From assembly GCA_035048495.1 (NCBI GenBank), contig CM068544.1:8550138-8614137 (forward strand): DNA of 64,000 bases, given 5' to 3'. The notes under the pieces were generated by a model that worked only from the letters and a program-made list of their open reading frames with translations, was not told the origin of the DNA and made no database searches. Numbering within the stretch: position 1 is the first letter of the stretch; each line of letters begins with the position of its first letter. Positions 12,625 through 22,691 of this stretch are shown here, one piece after another. The translations under genes and the position numbers were made by a program. Origin of the DNA: Euptelea pleiosperma. Taxonomy: Eukaryota > Streptophyta > Magnoliopsida > Ranunculales > Eupteleaceae.

Positions 12625-13262
12625 TTACTTTCTTTTCCTTCTCTCCTCCTCCTCCAACTTCCTTCGATCCTCTTCCACCACCTTCCGTCTCTCCTCCTCA
12701 AACTTCTTTCGCTCCTCCACCACCTTCCTTCTCTCCTCCTCCGCCAACTTCCTTTTCTCCTCCTCCACCTGCTTTCTCTCCTCTTCCACCAACTTCATTT
12801 TCTCCTCCTCCACCTGCCTTCTCTCCTCCTCCACCACCTTCCTTCTCTCCTCCTCCTCCAACTTCCTTTTCTCACCCTCCATCTTCTTTCTCTCATCCTC
12901 ATCTCCCGTGTCGTCTATTTCCTCCTCCACTGCCTTCCTTCTCTCCTCAACCGCCTCTAACTTCCCTTTCCCCACCTCCTCAGCCTTCTTTGTCTCCTCC
13001 TTCTCAGCCTTTTGTCCCTCCTCCGCCTCAGCTTTCTTTCTCTCCTCATCCCTCTATCTCTCTTCCTCCGTCGCCCTCTTTCCTTCCCCCTCAGCCTTCC
13101 TTCTCTCATCCTTCCTTTTCTCTTGCTCATCCGCCCTCTTTCTCTTCTCCTCATGCTTCCTTTTTCCTCCCTCTGTTGCATGTGCTTCTTCCAACTCAAT
13201 TCCAGAGTTTTCTCTTTCGCAAGTCTTTTTGGTTGTTTTCTTCTTTCCAAGTTCGTATCAAG
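12625..13262 (-). pseudogene. E/K/R-rich charged helix protein region
   Basis: The minus strand encodes about 210 residues of charged helix with repeats of the type EEERRKVVEEERRQVEEEK, roughly a 15-residue (45-bp) unit. The frame continues upstream to about 13262 except for one TAG near 13055. The composition predicts a single alpha helix or coiled coil. It lies upstream of and in the same orientation as the Ulp1-like fragment, so both may be parts of one transposon protein. The reverse strand gives Pro/Ser-rich frames that I regard as shadows. Confidence 0.55.
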
Positions 13263-13650
13263 CACGGATGAAATCTGCCTTGTTTTCCTATTAGCAGGTT
13301 GCCTTGCCTTCTTTTGAAAATTGAAAATTTCATCAAGAACTGCAACACTCCCAGAAAGTAGTTTCCGGATAAAAAATGGATTTTCCTTTTCATGGGCAGG
13401 TCCACCTTAATTGGAGTACTAATTTTCCTCCTTGATTTAGAAGGTGGGCCGATTTAGAAGGTGGGCCAATCTACTGCAATTTCCTCTTCTTTCGAGTCGC
13501 ACTCGACTCCACTTTCCAACAGCCCATCTTCTTCAACGGATAAGCCTTATTGATAATAACGATTCTTCTCTCGTCAAGCTGCGTCTTCAACTAATTAATG
13601 ATTTCATCAAGGTTGGCATGAATCAAGTTCTCTAACTGTATAAATTAAAT

Positions 13651-13858
13651 AAAAGATGCGATACCTATTGGATCATATAATCTGTATATATATTCATTAT
13701 CAAAAAGATTTTGTACAAAAATGCATGTCATATATTACAAAAACCCTTGACTCGCCCAATTCCAACAAGTCAGATGCAATTCGAAATCGCATTTCTCCTA
13801 CATTGTTTAGCTGGAGGCTCCTAAGCCTCAGTATGCAGTTCGCGAAAGCAAGGAGATA
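13651..13858. repeat. copy 2 of the 200-bp direct repeat
   Basis: Partner of 11341-11545. Just upstream, 13434-13467 holds two tandem copies of GATTTAGAAGGTGGGCC. Confidence 0.8.
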
Positions 13859-15288
13859 TTGAAATTAGGGTTTTTCCGTGTCGTCGGATCGAATAAAGAC
13901 GAATGAATAGAAATTTGCTTAGAAATGATGGAAGAGATGAGAAAGGTGGAAGGCGAGATTTTAAAACATAGTTGGGGATTTTTAGTGAGAGAAAATGCTA
14001 CAAATTTTGAGAATCACAAAGAACATTAATCAAATAAGAAATTGCATAATAACCATTAAATTAATTAATTAAAAATTCTTTAATACAATAAGTTGGAATT
14101 TTAACAAAATGAAAATGCACTAAATAACTATGCTAGAAAGCAATTAGAGAAGCTAGAGACATAAATTTAGAGGGAAAAATATTTTAGAGAGAGAATATGG
14201 TTTAGAGAGAAAATTCTACCTAGAGAGAAAATGGTAGGTAGAGAAAGTTAGAGAGAGAGAGAGGAGAAAAGAGAGAAAAGGACCAAATTCTAAGAGAGAA
14301 GATTGGTTTTACCTTGGGAGAACTTTCAAGCTGGGTGATTGAAGACGTATGTGCATGGTCTACCTATCACATAGACCCTTCAAGCCTTGAGATAGAGGTG
14401 ATTAGAATGGCCGGCAACTTGGTGGTTCTGGCTCTTAGAGAATCACCTCGGAAGAGATGGTAAACATCAAGAAGATGGACGTTGCTTGCCGGAATGGTAC
14501 AGGTGTGATGGTGCATGGGTGGAGATCTAAGCCAGTGCTGATGGTGTAGCACAGCAGGTCGTGAATGGAGAAATTCTTCAACATGTAACCAAGGTACACG
14601 TGGCACACTTGTTGAATATGGGTAGCGCAATGGTGACTAGAGATGCCGTTTAGGTGCAGGTTGCTCGCTTTGCAACCAGCAAGTAGGAGAAGAGAGGTTG
14701 ATGGTGATTAAACCAGTCCGACGGTGGCTCGCCGGGAGGAGGATGAAGAGGAAGGAGGAGAAGGAAAGAGAAGGGGGAGGGAACCAACTCCTCAAGAAAC
14801 CGTAAGTTTTTTTAATAGAATAGATTCGTAGGAGAAAGGTCGGTTAGAGAATAGAGGGGGATAATAGAGGAAGAGGTTACGTGAGAGATATCCACGTGGG
14901 CCATTGAGGGAAAATAGTCATGGGAGACCATTTCTCCCTTATTCCAACTAAAATGAACCCGTGGGATTGAGAATGAGGACGTGGCAATCCTTAAGTTGGG
15001 CCATGGGTACTCAAGACAATGGGTCTTATGGGCCGTGGGTCATGTGCATGAATATGGGTCATGGGCTTGGGGGTGGGGGTGGGTCATGGGCCAAAATAGA
15101 TAGAGAGAGAAATAAGAGAGATGTCAGAGAAAAATACAAAAATAATAACATTGAAAGGTTTTGAACCTTGATATTCTTTATTGTCTCTCGTCCGCTCCAC
15201 CAATTAGTCAAACTAATCTTTTAATGTCAATTGGTGTGGCTTTTAATACCTAAGTCCATCTCTTGGTCTCCAGCTATTCTTCTTAGTC
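13859..15288. other. non-coding stretch with GA-rich and GGGTCATG-rich tracts
   Basis: 14150-14300 is rich in AGAGAGA. 14990-15090 repeats variants of ATGGGTCATGGGC. The rest has no coding I can support; the minus frame 14367-14630 shows no domain. Confidence 0.45.
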
Positions 15289-15293
15289 CTTGT
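15289..15293. repeat. 5-bp target-site duplication CTTGT, left
   Basis: CTTGT directly precedes the TG of the 5' LTR and is repeated directly after the CA of the 3' LTR at 24035-24039. This fixes the borders of the copia element. Confidence 0.9.
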
Positions 15294-16719
15294 TGAAAAG
15301 TCTCGGTTGTCAAATCCCAAGAATACTTAGTTCTTCGGTAAATATATGTATTGTTGTGCCTCGAATCCCCTGAAGACTGAAGCATCAAAAATCAAGTGGA
15401 CTTCGACAAAACAAAAGAAGGATTAAAGCTGAAGAAAAGACAACCCAAGTGTTCAAGATCAACTAAAGACAAAGTCAAGATTATCAAGTACAACTGAAGA
15501 CAAAGTCAAATGATCAAGCTCAACCAAAGACAAAGTCAAAAGTTCAAGTACGTTCTCACTCAACGAACGTTCAACTATGAAGAAACTCGTGTTGCGGTTA
15601 CTTACGCAAATCTGAGGGTAAAACTGCGCGTTGTCAGCGGATATTGTTGTACCCTAGACGGTTAAATTTTGGTTAGGGTTTGTGCATGTGATGAGAAGAG
15701 AAATTCTCAAAATTTAGGTAGCATTCGGCTATGGACAAAACTATCTGGCCGACCGGCTCATTTGTACAGGCGACCGAAGTCCGGTCGACCGGCCAATAAT
15801 GCGGTCGACCCTGCCATTTTTGGATCTCGTTTGACGAAATCTTTTATGCGATTAAAAGCGCATTTTGGTCCTTCAAAAGGCTATATTCGGTACGGTTCTA
15901 GCAAAGGGAGGCCTGCTTATAAATAAGAGCCTTTACCCTTTAATAGAATGAACACAATCAAGAGATCTCGATTTTACTTTATTTGATTATCATTTTTTAA
16001 GTCCAGAGATCTGAAATTTGTGAGAGCTTCACCAGAGCAAAGCTGAGAATTCGTTGTGAAGTCTCTAAGTGTTTGGAAGAGACTAATTGGTATTGTTAGT
16101 TTGCAAAAATCAGGATTACTCTTGGCAAAACCTCTCTTGGGCAAATTCTTCCCCAAAGGATTTTCCATTCGATCGTATTCATCGAGAGGTAAGCGTTTCT
16201 ATGAACCAATACCTTGTTGATAGAATTCGATATTTGCGAACACTGTTATTTTGTGATTGGTGAATGAGTGTGACTCATCTTAGTTGTGGATTGTAGATCC
16301 AAGATAAAAGAATTTCTCTAAATAGACTACTGGCCTAGGCTGACTCTATAAGTGAACGAGAAACGATTCTCGTTAGATTGAGACTAAGTATAATCTTAGT
16401 TGGTTGATTATTTATTTCGATTTGAAATGTTGTAATGCATGATTGAAATAATATAATACTACTCGTGGTGAGTATTACACAGTGGACGTAGGTGCGGAGT
16501 CACCGAACCACTATAAACCTGACTCTTGTATGATTGTGAATGTTTGAATAATTGTTTCTCATTCTATGCTTCTGTGGATGATTGATATATTAATTGCTTG
16601 ATCCTTTTCCGCCTTGTGTGATAAATAATTTTTTAATCCATAAAGAATTCGCAGAGGAATTAAAAATTGTCCTACTCACCCCCTCTAGGACTTAACCTGG
16701 TAATTAAAAGGGAATTTCA
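15294..16719 (+). repeat. 5' LTR, 1,426 bp
   Basis: Starts TGAAAAGTCTCGG and ends GGAATTTCA. TATA box TATAAATA at 15918-15925. About 100-180 bp upstream of it lie several GGTCGACC/GACCGG palindromic motifs (15740-15820). Compared with the 3' LTR it has 79 bp more at about 15766-15845. Confidence 0.93.
15918..15925 (+). promoter_or_regulatory. TATA box of the 5' LTR
   Basis: TATAAATA, conserved at 23224-23231 in the 3' LTR. Confidence 0.7.
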
Positions 16720-16720
16720 A

Positions 16721-16733
16721 TTGGTATCAAAGT
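16721..16733 (+). promoter_or_regulatory. tRNA-Met type primer-binding site
   Basis: TTGGTATCAAAGT follows the 5' LTR end by one base, the classical copia arrangement. Confidence 0.85.
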
Positions 16734-16738
16734 GAGGA

Positions 16739-17540
16739 CACTTTGTGAAGGGCTTAAACAACCCAAGTGTGATCCTTAGTTCCCTTAGAATAACCATGAG
16801 TCAAGAGGGTTACTCTGTGTCTAGACCTCATCTATTCAATGGTACTAATTACGCCTACTGAAAGACTAGAATGAAGATTTTCTTAAAATCCTAAGATAAC
16901 GATTTGGGAAACAGTAGAAATGGGATGGACATCCCCTACTATAGCAACGACTGTTGGAGAATCAACTATATTGCTGTTAAATCAAAAGGAGACTGGAGTA
17001 TAGGAGATAAAGATGCATACCAATATAATAATCGTGCATTGAATGCAATACATCGTGCTTTATCTCCTGATGAATTTAAAAGGATAATTGCTTGTGAAAC
17101 CTCAAAACAAGCATGGGACATTTTGGAAATGACCCGTGTCACTTTGTGAAGGGCTTAAACAACTCAAGTGTGATCCTTAGTTCCCTTAGAATAACCATGA
17201 GTCAAAAAGGTTACGCTGTATCTAGACCTCCTCTATTCAATGGTACTAATTACACATACTGGAAGGCTAAAATGAGGATTTTCTTAAAATCCCTGGATGA
17301 ATGATTTGGGAAACAGTAGAAATGGGTTAGACATCCCCTATTGTAGCAACAACTGTTGGAGAATCAACTACTATTGCTGTTAAACCGAAAAGAGATTGAA
17401 GTATAGGAGATAAAGATGCATACCAATATAATACTCGTGCATTGAATGCAATACATTGTGCTTTATCTCCTGACAAATTCAAAATGATAATTGCTTGTAA
17501 AACCTCAAAACAAGCATAGGACATTTTGGAAATGACCCAT
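16739..17540 (+). repeat. 401-bp tandem duplication in the gag start
   Basis: The segment beginning CACTTTGTGAAGGGC at 16739 is repeated from 17140. Both copies carry their own gag ATG (16796 and 17197), exactly 401 bp apart. Each copy has different stops, so they have diverged since duplication. Confidence 0.93.
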
Positions 17541-18246
17541 GAAGGAACAAATTCTGTCAAAGTGTCAAAACTTCAAATGCTCACAACTTAATTTGAGATT
17601 ATTAGAATGAATGAGGATGAAAGTTTCACAGACTACTACACCAAGCTGAGTGAAATAATTAACTCCATGTAGGGTCTTGGCAAAGCCATTCCTGAGCCCA
17701 AAATTGCCAGAAAAATTCTGAAGTCATTACCTGATAGGTTTTATCCTAAAATTACAACTATTGAAGAAATTAAGAATGTTGATCTGATGAGATTAGAAGA
17801 ACTGATAGGATCAATTGAGAAATTAATACTCCAATTGATGAAACTGGCAGTGATTTTTCTGATAAGATGAAATAACTCAAATCTTAAACAGAGAAAATGA
17901 ACTTGAAAAATAAATTGAGAAATTAAGTCTTGAAAGAAATGCTTTTGAAATGAAAAATGCAACTTTAATTAAAAACATCACTCAAGGAAATTCTAAACTG
18001 GAAAATTTATTAACCATAGAGAAAGAAAACCATGCCAGGAGAGGACTTAGTTACATTGGAAAATTCGCTAAAAATTCAAATTCAAACATTATTTTTGTAA
18101 GAGCTACTCTGGATTCAACTCAAGATGAACAAATTAAACTAAATATTATTTGTCATTATTGTAGATATTTTGGACATATAAAATATAATTGTCATATATA
18201 TTCTTGTAAAGAAATTAGAATTCCCAAAGAAAAAGGAAAAGAATGA
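16796..18246 (+). pseudogene. copia gag, duplicated 5' end, many stops
   Basis: Both start copies begin MSQ and have LFNGTNYxYW (gag family with UBN2). The body includes ALSPDEFKRIIAC and TSKQAWDILE, then a capsid-like region to about 17820 and a Lys/Glu-rich stretch. An intact CX2CX4HX4C zinc knuckle spans 18151-18192 (CHYCRYFGHIKYNC). Stops near 17518, 17588, 17670 and a frame change near 17820-17950 abolish a full Gag. Role when intact: RNA packaging shell. Confidence 0.88.
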
Positions 18247-18256
18247 TCTAAAAAGT

Positions 18257-19015
18257 TTGGATAAAACCAGAAAACTAAACAAACAAAAAGAATTGTTTAA
18301 AAAGATAACAGACTTAAATACTAGAGCTAAAAACAGAAAAGTGAATCTTAACAACTCTCAGATCAATCAGTCTAGTAATGCTTCTATGAAAATTTGGAAC
18401 AAGAAAAATGTTGAAAAATGTTTAGTCATCCATACTGCTCTTATTGCTAATGAAACTTCTAAGTGGTATTTAGATAGTGGATGCTCTAGACATATGACTG
18501 GAGAAAAATTTCATTTCTGTTTTCTTGATGAATGCCATGATGGTGAGGTTATATTTGGAGATAGCAGTAGTGCTAAAATAATTGGTAAAAGGACTATCCA
18601 AGGTCCAGGAATACCTAAGATTGAAAATGTCTTGTGTGTGGATGGTCTAAAACATAATCTTCTAAGCGAGGTCATATCTACAAGATTTCAAAAAAAAAGT
18701 GTGAAATCATAGAAAAATCTTCCAACAAAGTTATTATTCAAGGAAAAAGGAATATTGATAATTGCTATGTCATTGAGACTGGTGGTTCGATTAAGTGCAA
18801 CATGGCACTATCAAATGAGACCGAACTATGGCACCAACATCTGGGACGCATTAACTTTAAAGACTTAGCCAAAATCAGTAGGAAATAATTAATAAGAGGT
18901 GTTCCTAAACTCAATAAGAACTATCAAACTATTTGTGGGTCGTGCCTAAAAAGAAAACAAATTAGAAACCCTCACAAGAAGATAAAGCATATTGGTATCT
19001 CTAGAATTCTAGAAT
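18257..19015 (+). pseudogene. copia protease and GAG-pre-integrase region
   Basis: WYLDSGCSRHMTG at about 18464-18502 carries the copia aspartic protease triplet DSG (18473-18481). The frame is open to 18712, then a frame change leads to the pre-integrase zinc region with ELWHQHLGRINF near 18820-18855 and CGSCLKRKQ near 18930-18960. It breaks off at ELLHT (about 19025), the very start of the integrase core. Confidence 0.88.
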
Positions 19016-19018
19016 TGT

Positions 19019-19523
19019 TGCATACTCTCAAGTTGAAAGGATTGATTTTGATCATACGTTCGCCCCAGTGGCTAGACTAGAATCAATTAGGATTCTTTTA
19101 GCGTTAGCCTGTGTCCTAAAATTCAAACTCTATCAAATGGATATTAAGAGTGCTTTTCTAAATGAGATTTTGGAAGAAGTCTATGTAGAACAACCTAAAG
19201 GTTTTAAAGGCCCTCATAAAAGTAATCATGTCTATAGACTTAAGAAAGCATTGAATGGGTTGAAACAAGCACCAAGAGCTTGGTATGAAAGATTAACTCA
19301 ATTTCTATTAGAGAATGGATTCACAAGCGGAACGGTTGATAAAACATTGTTCATTAAGAAAAGAGATAATAATATTTTGATATCCCAAATATATGTTGAT
19401 GATATTGTTTTTGGCTCAACCACTGAGACACATGCTTTAGAATTTGCTCAAGCCAAGAAATCTGAATTTGAAATGAACATGGAAGGTGAAATAAATTTCT
19501 TTCTAGGTCTTCAAGTTAAATAA
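19019..19523 (+). pseudogene. copia reverse transcriptase
   Basis: Open for 151 residues from 19068. Blocks: FAPVARLESIR, QMDIKSAFLNEILEEVYVEQP, LKKALNGLKQAPRAWY and the catalytic YVDD at 19392-19403. The palm-domain blocks shown are well preserved, making this the best-kept part of pol. The frame ends in a stop at 19521-19523 just after INFFLGLQVK. It is fused directly to the start of integrase because the integrase core is missing. Confidence 0.92.
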
Positions 19524-20315
19524 TTAGAAAATGGCATTTTCTTTCTCAATCTAAATATTCTAAAGAATTGCTTAAAAAATTTGGCCTAGAATCATCTAAA
19601 TCTGCTCACACTCCTATGAGCACTGATATTAAACTCACCAAGGATTTGAATAGTAAATCAGTTGATCACACCCTTATAGGAGTATAATTGGTAGTCTTCT
19701 ATATCTCACAGCCAACAGACCTGATATTGCTTTTAGTGTAGGAGCCTGTGCTAGATATCAATTTGATCCAAAAGAATCTCTAAAAAGAATCATTAAATAT
19801 GTTAGTTGTACTATCGAATATGGTCTCTGGTATCCTCTTGAGACTAACAGTGAAATTGCTGATTATTCAGATGCTGATTAGGCAGGAAATGCTGATGATT
19901 GTAAGAGCACTAGTGGTTGCTGTTTCTGTATTGGAAATTGTTTGGTCGCTTGGCACAGCAAAAAACAGAATGCTATATCTTTGTCTACTGCTGAAGCAGA
20001 TTATCTTGCTGCAGGCAGTTGTTGTGCCCAGTTGATTTGGATGAAACAAATGTTGTTGGATTATAGAATCAATCAAGAATCTATGAATTTATTGTGATAA
20101 TACGTGCAATCTGTATTTCTAAAAATCCTATACAGCACCCAGAACCAAACACAGATATCAGACATCATTTTATTCGAGAGTTGGTTGAAGAACAAATAAT
20201 TTTATTAGAGTATGTAAATACTGAAATTCAACTGGCTAATATTTTGACTAAACCTTTGAATTCGCTCAGAAATGAATATCTAAGAAAATCTATCAAAATC
20301 TGTCCCATTGATTGA
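19524..20315 (+). pseudogene. copia RNase H and C-terminal pol
   Basis: Includes RPDIAFSVGACARYQ, a DYSDAD block followed by a stop (19879-19881), STSGCCFCIGNCLVAWHSK, and AISLSTAEADYLAAGSC, typical copia RNase H blocks with the acidic residues still visible. The C-terminal block DIRHHFIRELVEE...QLANILTKPL lies at 20157-20260, ending at 20315. At least two frame changes and one stop break it. Confidence 0.88.
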
Positions 20316-20589
20316 TTTGTGTTGATATTGACTGAAATATTTAATTATCATTGAAAATCATAGTATAAATATTTTATTTAATTCTTGAGTCGACTCATTT
20401 GAAATAATGATTGACTAATATTGTTTGGAAATTTGTTTGGATTCTTTGAAAATCTTGATTGTTCTGGGAAAATTTATTTTATTTTGGGATAATTTTGTGT
20501 TTAAAATGATATTCACAAAAGTGAGGCCATTGGAGCACATTTTGAGGCGTTTGGGTTTGCGAATTTATAATTTGCGATGCTAGGTTGAT

Positions 20590-20801
20590 CGAACAAAAGG
20601 TCCGGTCGACCAGAAATATTTGTTAGTTTTTGCGATTTGATTGGTTGCGGGGATGGGCCGACCGAACATTTGGTCCGGTCAACCAAACATGTCCGATCGA
20701 TTGACCATTATGACCGGTCGACCGCGCCTCGCACCCGAACTGCTTATACTTTTCGCGGGCGGGTCTACCCATACCCGATCCGCAGCCCTTATTTATATAT
20801 A
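20590..20801 (+). promoter_or_regulatory. candidate internal promoter for the accessory ORF
   Basis: Between pol and the accessory ORF, 20590-20735 carries several GGTCGACC/GACCGG-type motifs (for example GGTCCGGTCGACC and GACCGGTCGACCG), like those in the LTR. A TATATATA lies at about 20794-20801, some 60 bp after the last motif and 150 bp before the ATG at 20948. The order mirrors the LTR promoter. Function is inferred. Confidence 0.45.
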
Positions 20802-20947
20802 GTTTCTAATCGATTTTGAGTCATTTGATACTCTATTTGAAACCCCAGAAATTGTCTTTGGAATCTCCCATCCTCTTTGAGTAATCCTTAGCTTTTTACT
20901 CTAGAGATTTTATATTTTTGTGGTAAAATTTTCTCTGTGATTTCTAA

Positions 20948-22001
20948 ATGACTTCAAAGGGGAAAAGAGCAAGAGGAGAATCATCTTCTAGTGATCCCTA
21001 TCCCCTTAGCTTGTTCATCAATCCTATGGCTAGCTTCAAAAAGAACTACATCAAAAGAGCCGTTGCAATTGAGTATGGGGTCAGCGATAAAGTTAACGAT
21101 GACTGGGATTGCCAACCTTCTTAATTCGGTAGGTTGGTCTAAACTTTTGTAAATTTCTGGTGTTGCTTATCCTGAGTTAGTTAGGATGTTCTATTGTAAT
21201 TTGAATAATCATGATCCGGATGGTCATTTTTCTTATTCTGAGGTTCGAAGTGTTCGTTTTAAAATTACATTATCTTTGATCTCAAAGATAATAGGTCTTC
21301 CTCGAGTGCCTAATGGAAGAACTTTCCCACCTTTCCTATCTCACAAAAACAAAATGGTTATTTCAAGAGCCATTTGTGGGAAGGTAGTTCATTGGTCATT
21401 TGATTTGGCTACAAGGGAATTACTTCCCATGTATCATTTGTTAGGTTTGAATTTCTCCTACAACTTGGTCCCTAAGGCGGGACATCGAAGTGAAATTAGA
21501 CCCTATATCCAGTATCTTCTGTATTATGTCTCTCAAGGCACGAAAATTTGTGGTCCATCAGTAATCTTTCATCTCATGATTGAGAATTTAGCGATTGAGA
21601 ATTGCAAACGGTCTTTGCCTTTTGACATTTTAATTTCAAAAATTCTGAGTCATTACAAAGTTCCTATTTTAGACTATGATAAAACTATGCATCCCATCTC
21701 ACCTATCAATCAAGCTACTTTTAACAAGATGTTGGTTGGTGAATCGTTTATGTCAACTCTTATTTCTGCTTCTGCTTCGAGTTCTGGATCCCGTCGTTCC
21801 TCTGTATCTGCATCTATTGCAGGTCTCTCGTCCAAGTTGGACAATCTTTATGCGTCGATTGACAAATTTTCTCGACATCAGCAGTGTATGACTTCATTCC
21901 TTAGGTCTCAGCATCCTGACTATCCAGAGTCTTCACCTGAGGAGACGACTGTATCTTCAGCAGTTGGCGATGATGAAGAAGAAGATGAAGATGAAGAATA
22001 A
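20948..22001 (+). pseudogene. accessory 3' ORF (putative plant transposon protein family)
   Basis: An ATG at 20948 opens a Lys/Arg/Ser-rich start (MTSKGKRARGESSSS) broken at 21122. The main frame, open from about 21153 to 22001, contains ELVRMFYCNLNN and FKITLSLISKIIGLPRVPNG, the pattern of the 'putative plant transposon protein' domain found in accessory ORFs of LTR elements. The C-terminal part has a Ser-rich linker, a short helical segment (LSSKLDNLYASIDKF) and an acidic tail (DDEEEDEDEE). No signal peptide or membrane span is evident, so an envelope role is not supported. Defects: one frameshift near 21125 and one TAA at about 21150. Function unknown. Confidence 0.75.
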
Positions 22002-22679
22002 GGAGATGATGTAAATGACGATGAGGATGATTATGACTAAAGCACGCTTCGCTTTTTTTCTCTTTATAGATCAGTAGTACATGTTGTGTTGATGTATTAT
22101 TTGATACTATTGGTCTGTACTATTTGATTCTGATGAACTTTGGCTACTTTGTGTGGATGTTGGATATTAGTCACTATGTTGGCCGGTTTACTTTATGATA
22201 TATTTTGGTATAATTTGGTATGATTTTTTTTTCCTATATGATTGATTAGCATTGTCTTATCATCACAGGTTGGAGTTCCTCCCTTTGTCAATGTATGACA
22301 AAAAGGGGAAGAAATCGATTATAATGTGAAATACATTGATAATAACACTTGTTGCTTTTTTACTATCTTATTGAACTGCTTGTCATAAAATATATGTGAT
22401 TATTATTTAATTCTATTTGACTAAATGTACTGAGAAGACCATTTTGGTATATTTTTGACTAATATACTAATGAGAAACTATTGTCAAAGATTTTTTTCTG
22501 TAAAGTTGATTATTTTGTAACAACAGATTGTTTGCAATAAGTGTGGCACTAATCACGATACTAATTGCGAGCTACGGCATTGCCTCCTTGTACTTAGGGG
22601 GAACATTATTGATTTGTTTTGTAATGAGCAAAAAGTGTAATATAATTGGATTAATATTTGTTTTTGTCCTGGCATTGAC
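22002..22679 (+). other. 3' untranslated part of the copia element
   Basis: T-rich, non-coding. An extra purine run AAAAAGGGGAAGAAA at about 22300 could be a second, internal polypurine tract. The frame 22528-22728 is hydrophobic and runs into the LTR; I treat it as chance. Confidence 0.5.
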
Positions 22680-22691
22680 AAAGGAGGAGAT
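22680..22691 (+). promoter_or_regulatory. polypurine tract
   Basis: AAAGGAGGAGAT directly before the 3' LTR, the plus-strand primer of reverse transcription. Confidence 0.75.

Noticed and set aside
12581..13294. Long Pro/Ser-rich plus-strand frames resembling an extensin-like protein
   Set aside because: They are the reverse shadow of the E/K-rich minus frame. There is no signal peptide or SPPPP periodicity, and the minus-strand reading fits the Ulp1-like context.
14367..14630. Minus-strand frame of 87 residues as a host gene
   Set aside because: No recognisable domain, no conserved context, His/Pro/Ser composition typical of chance frames.
20948..22001. Envelope-like gene of the copia element
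   Set aside because: No signal peptide, fusion-type segment or membrane span is visible, and the domain pattern points to the plant transposon protein family.
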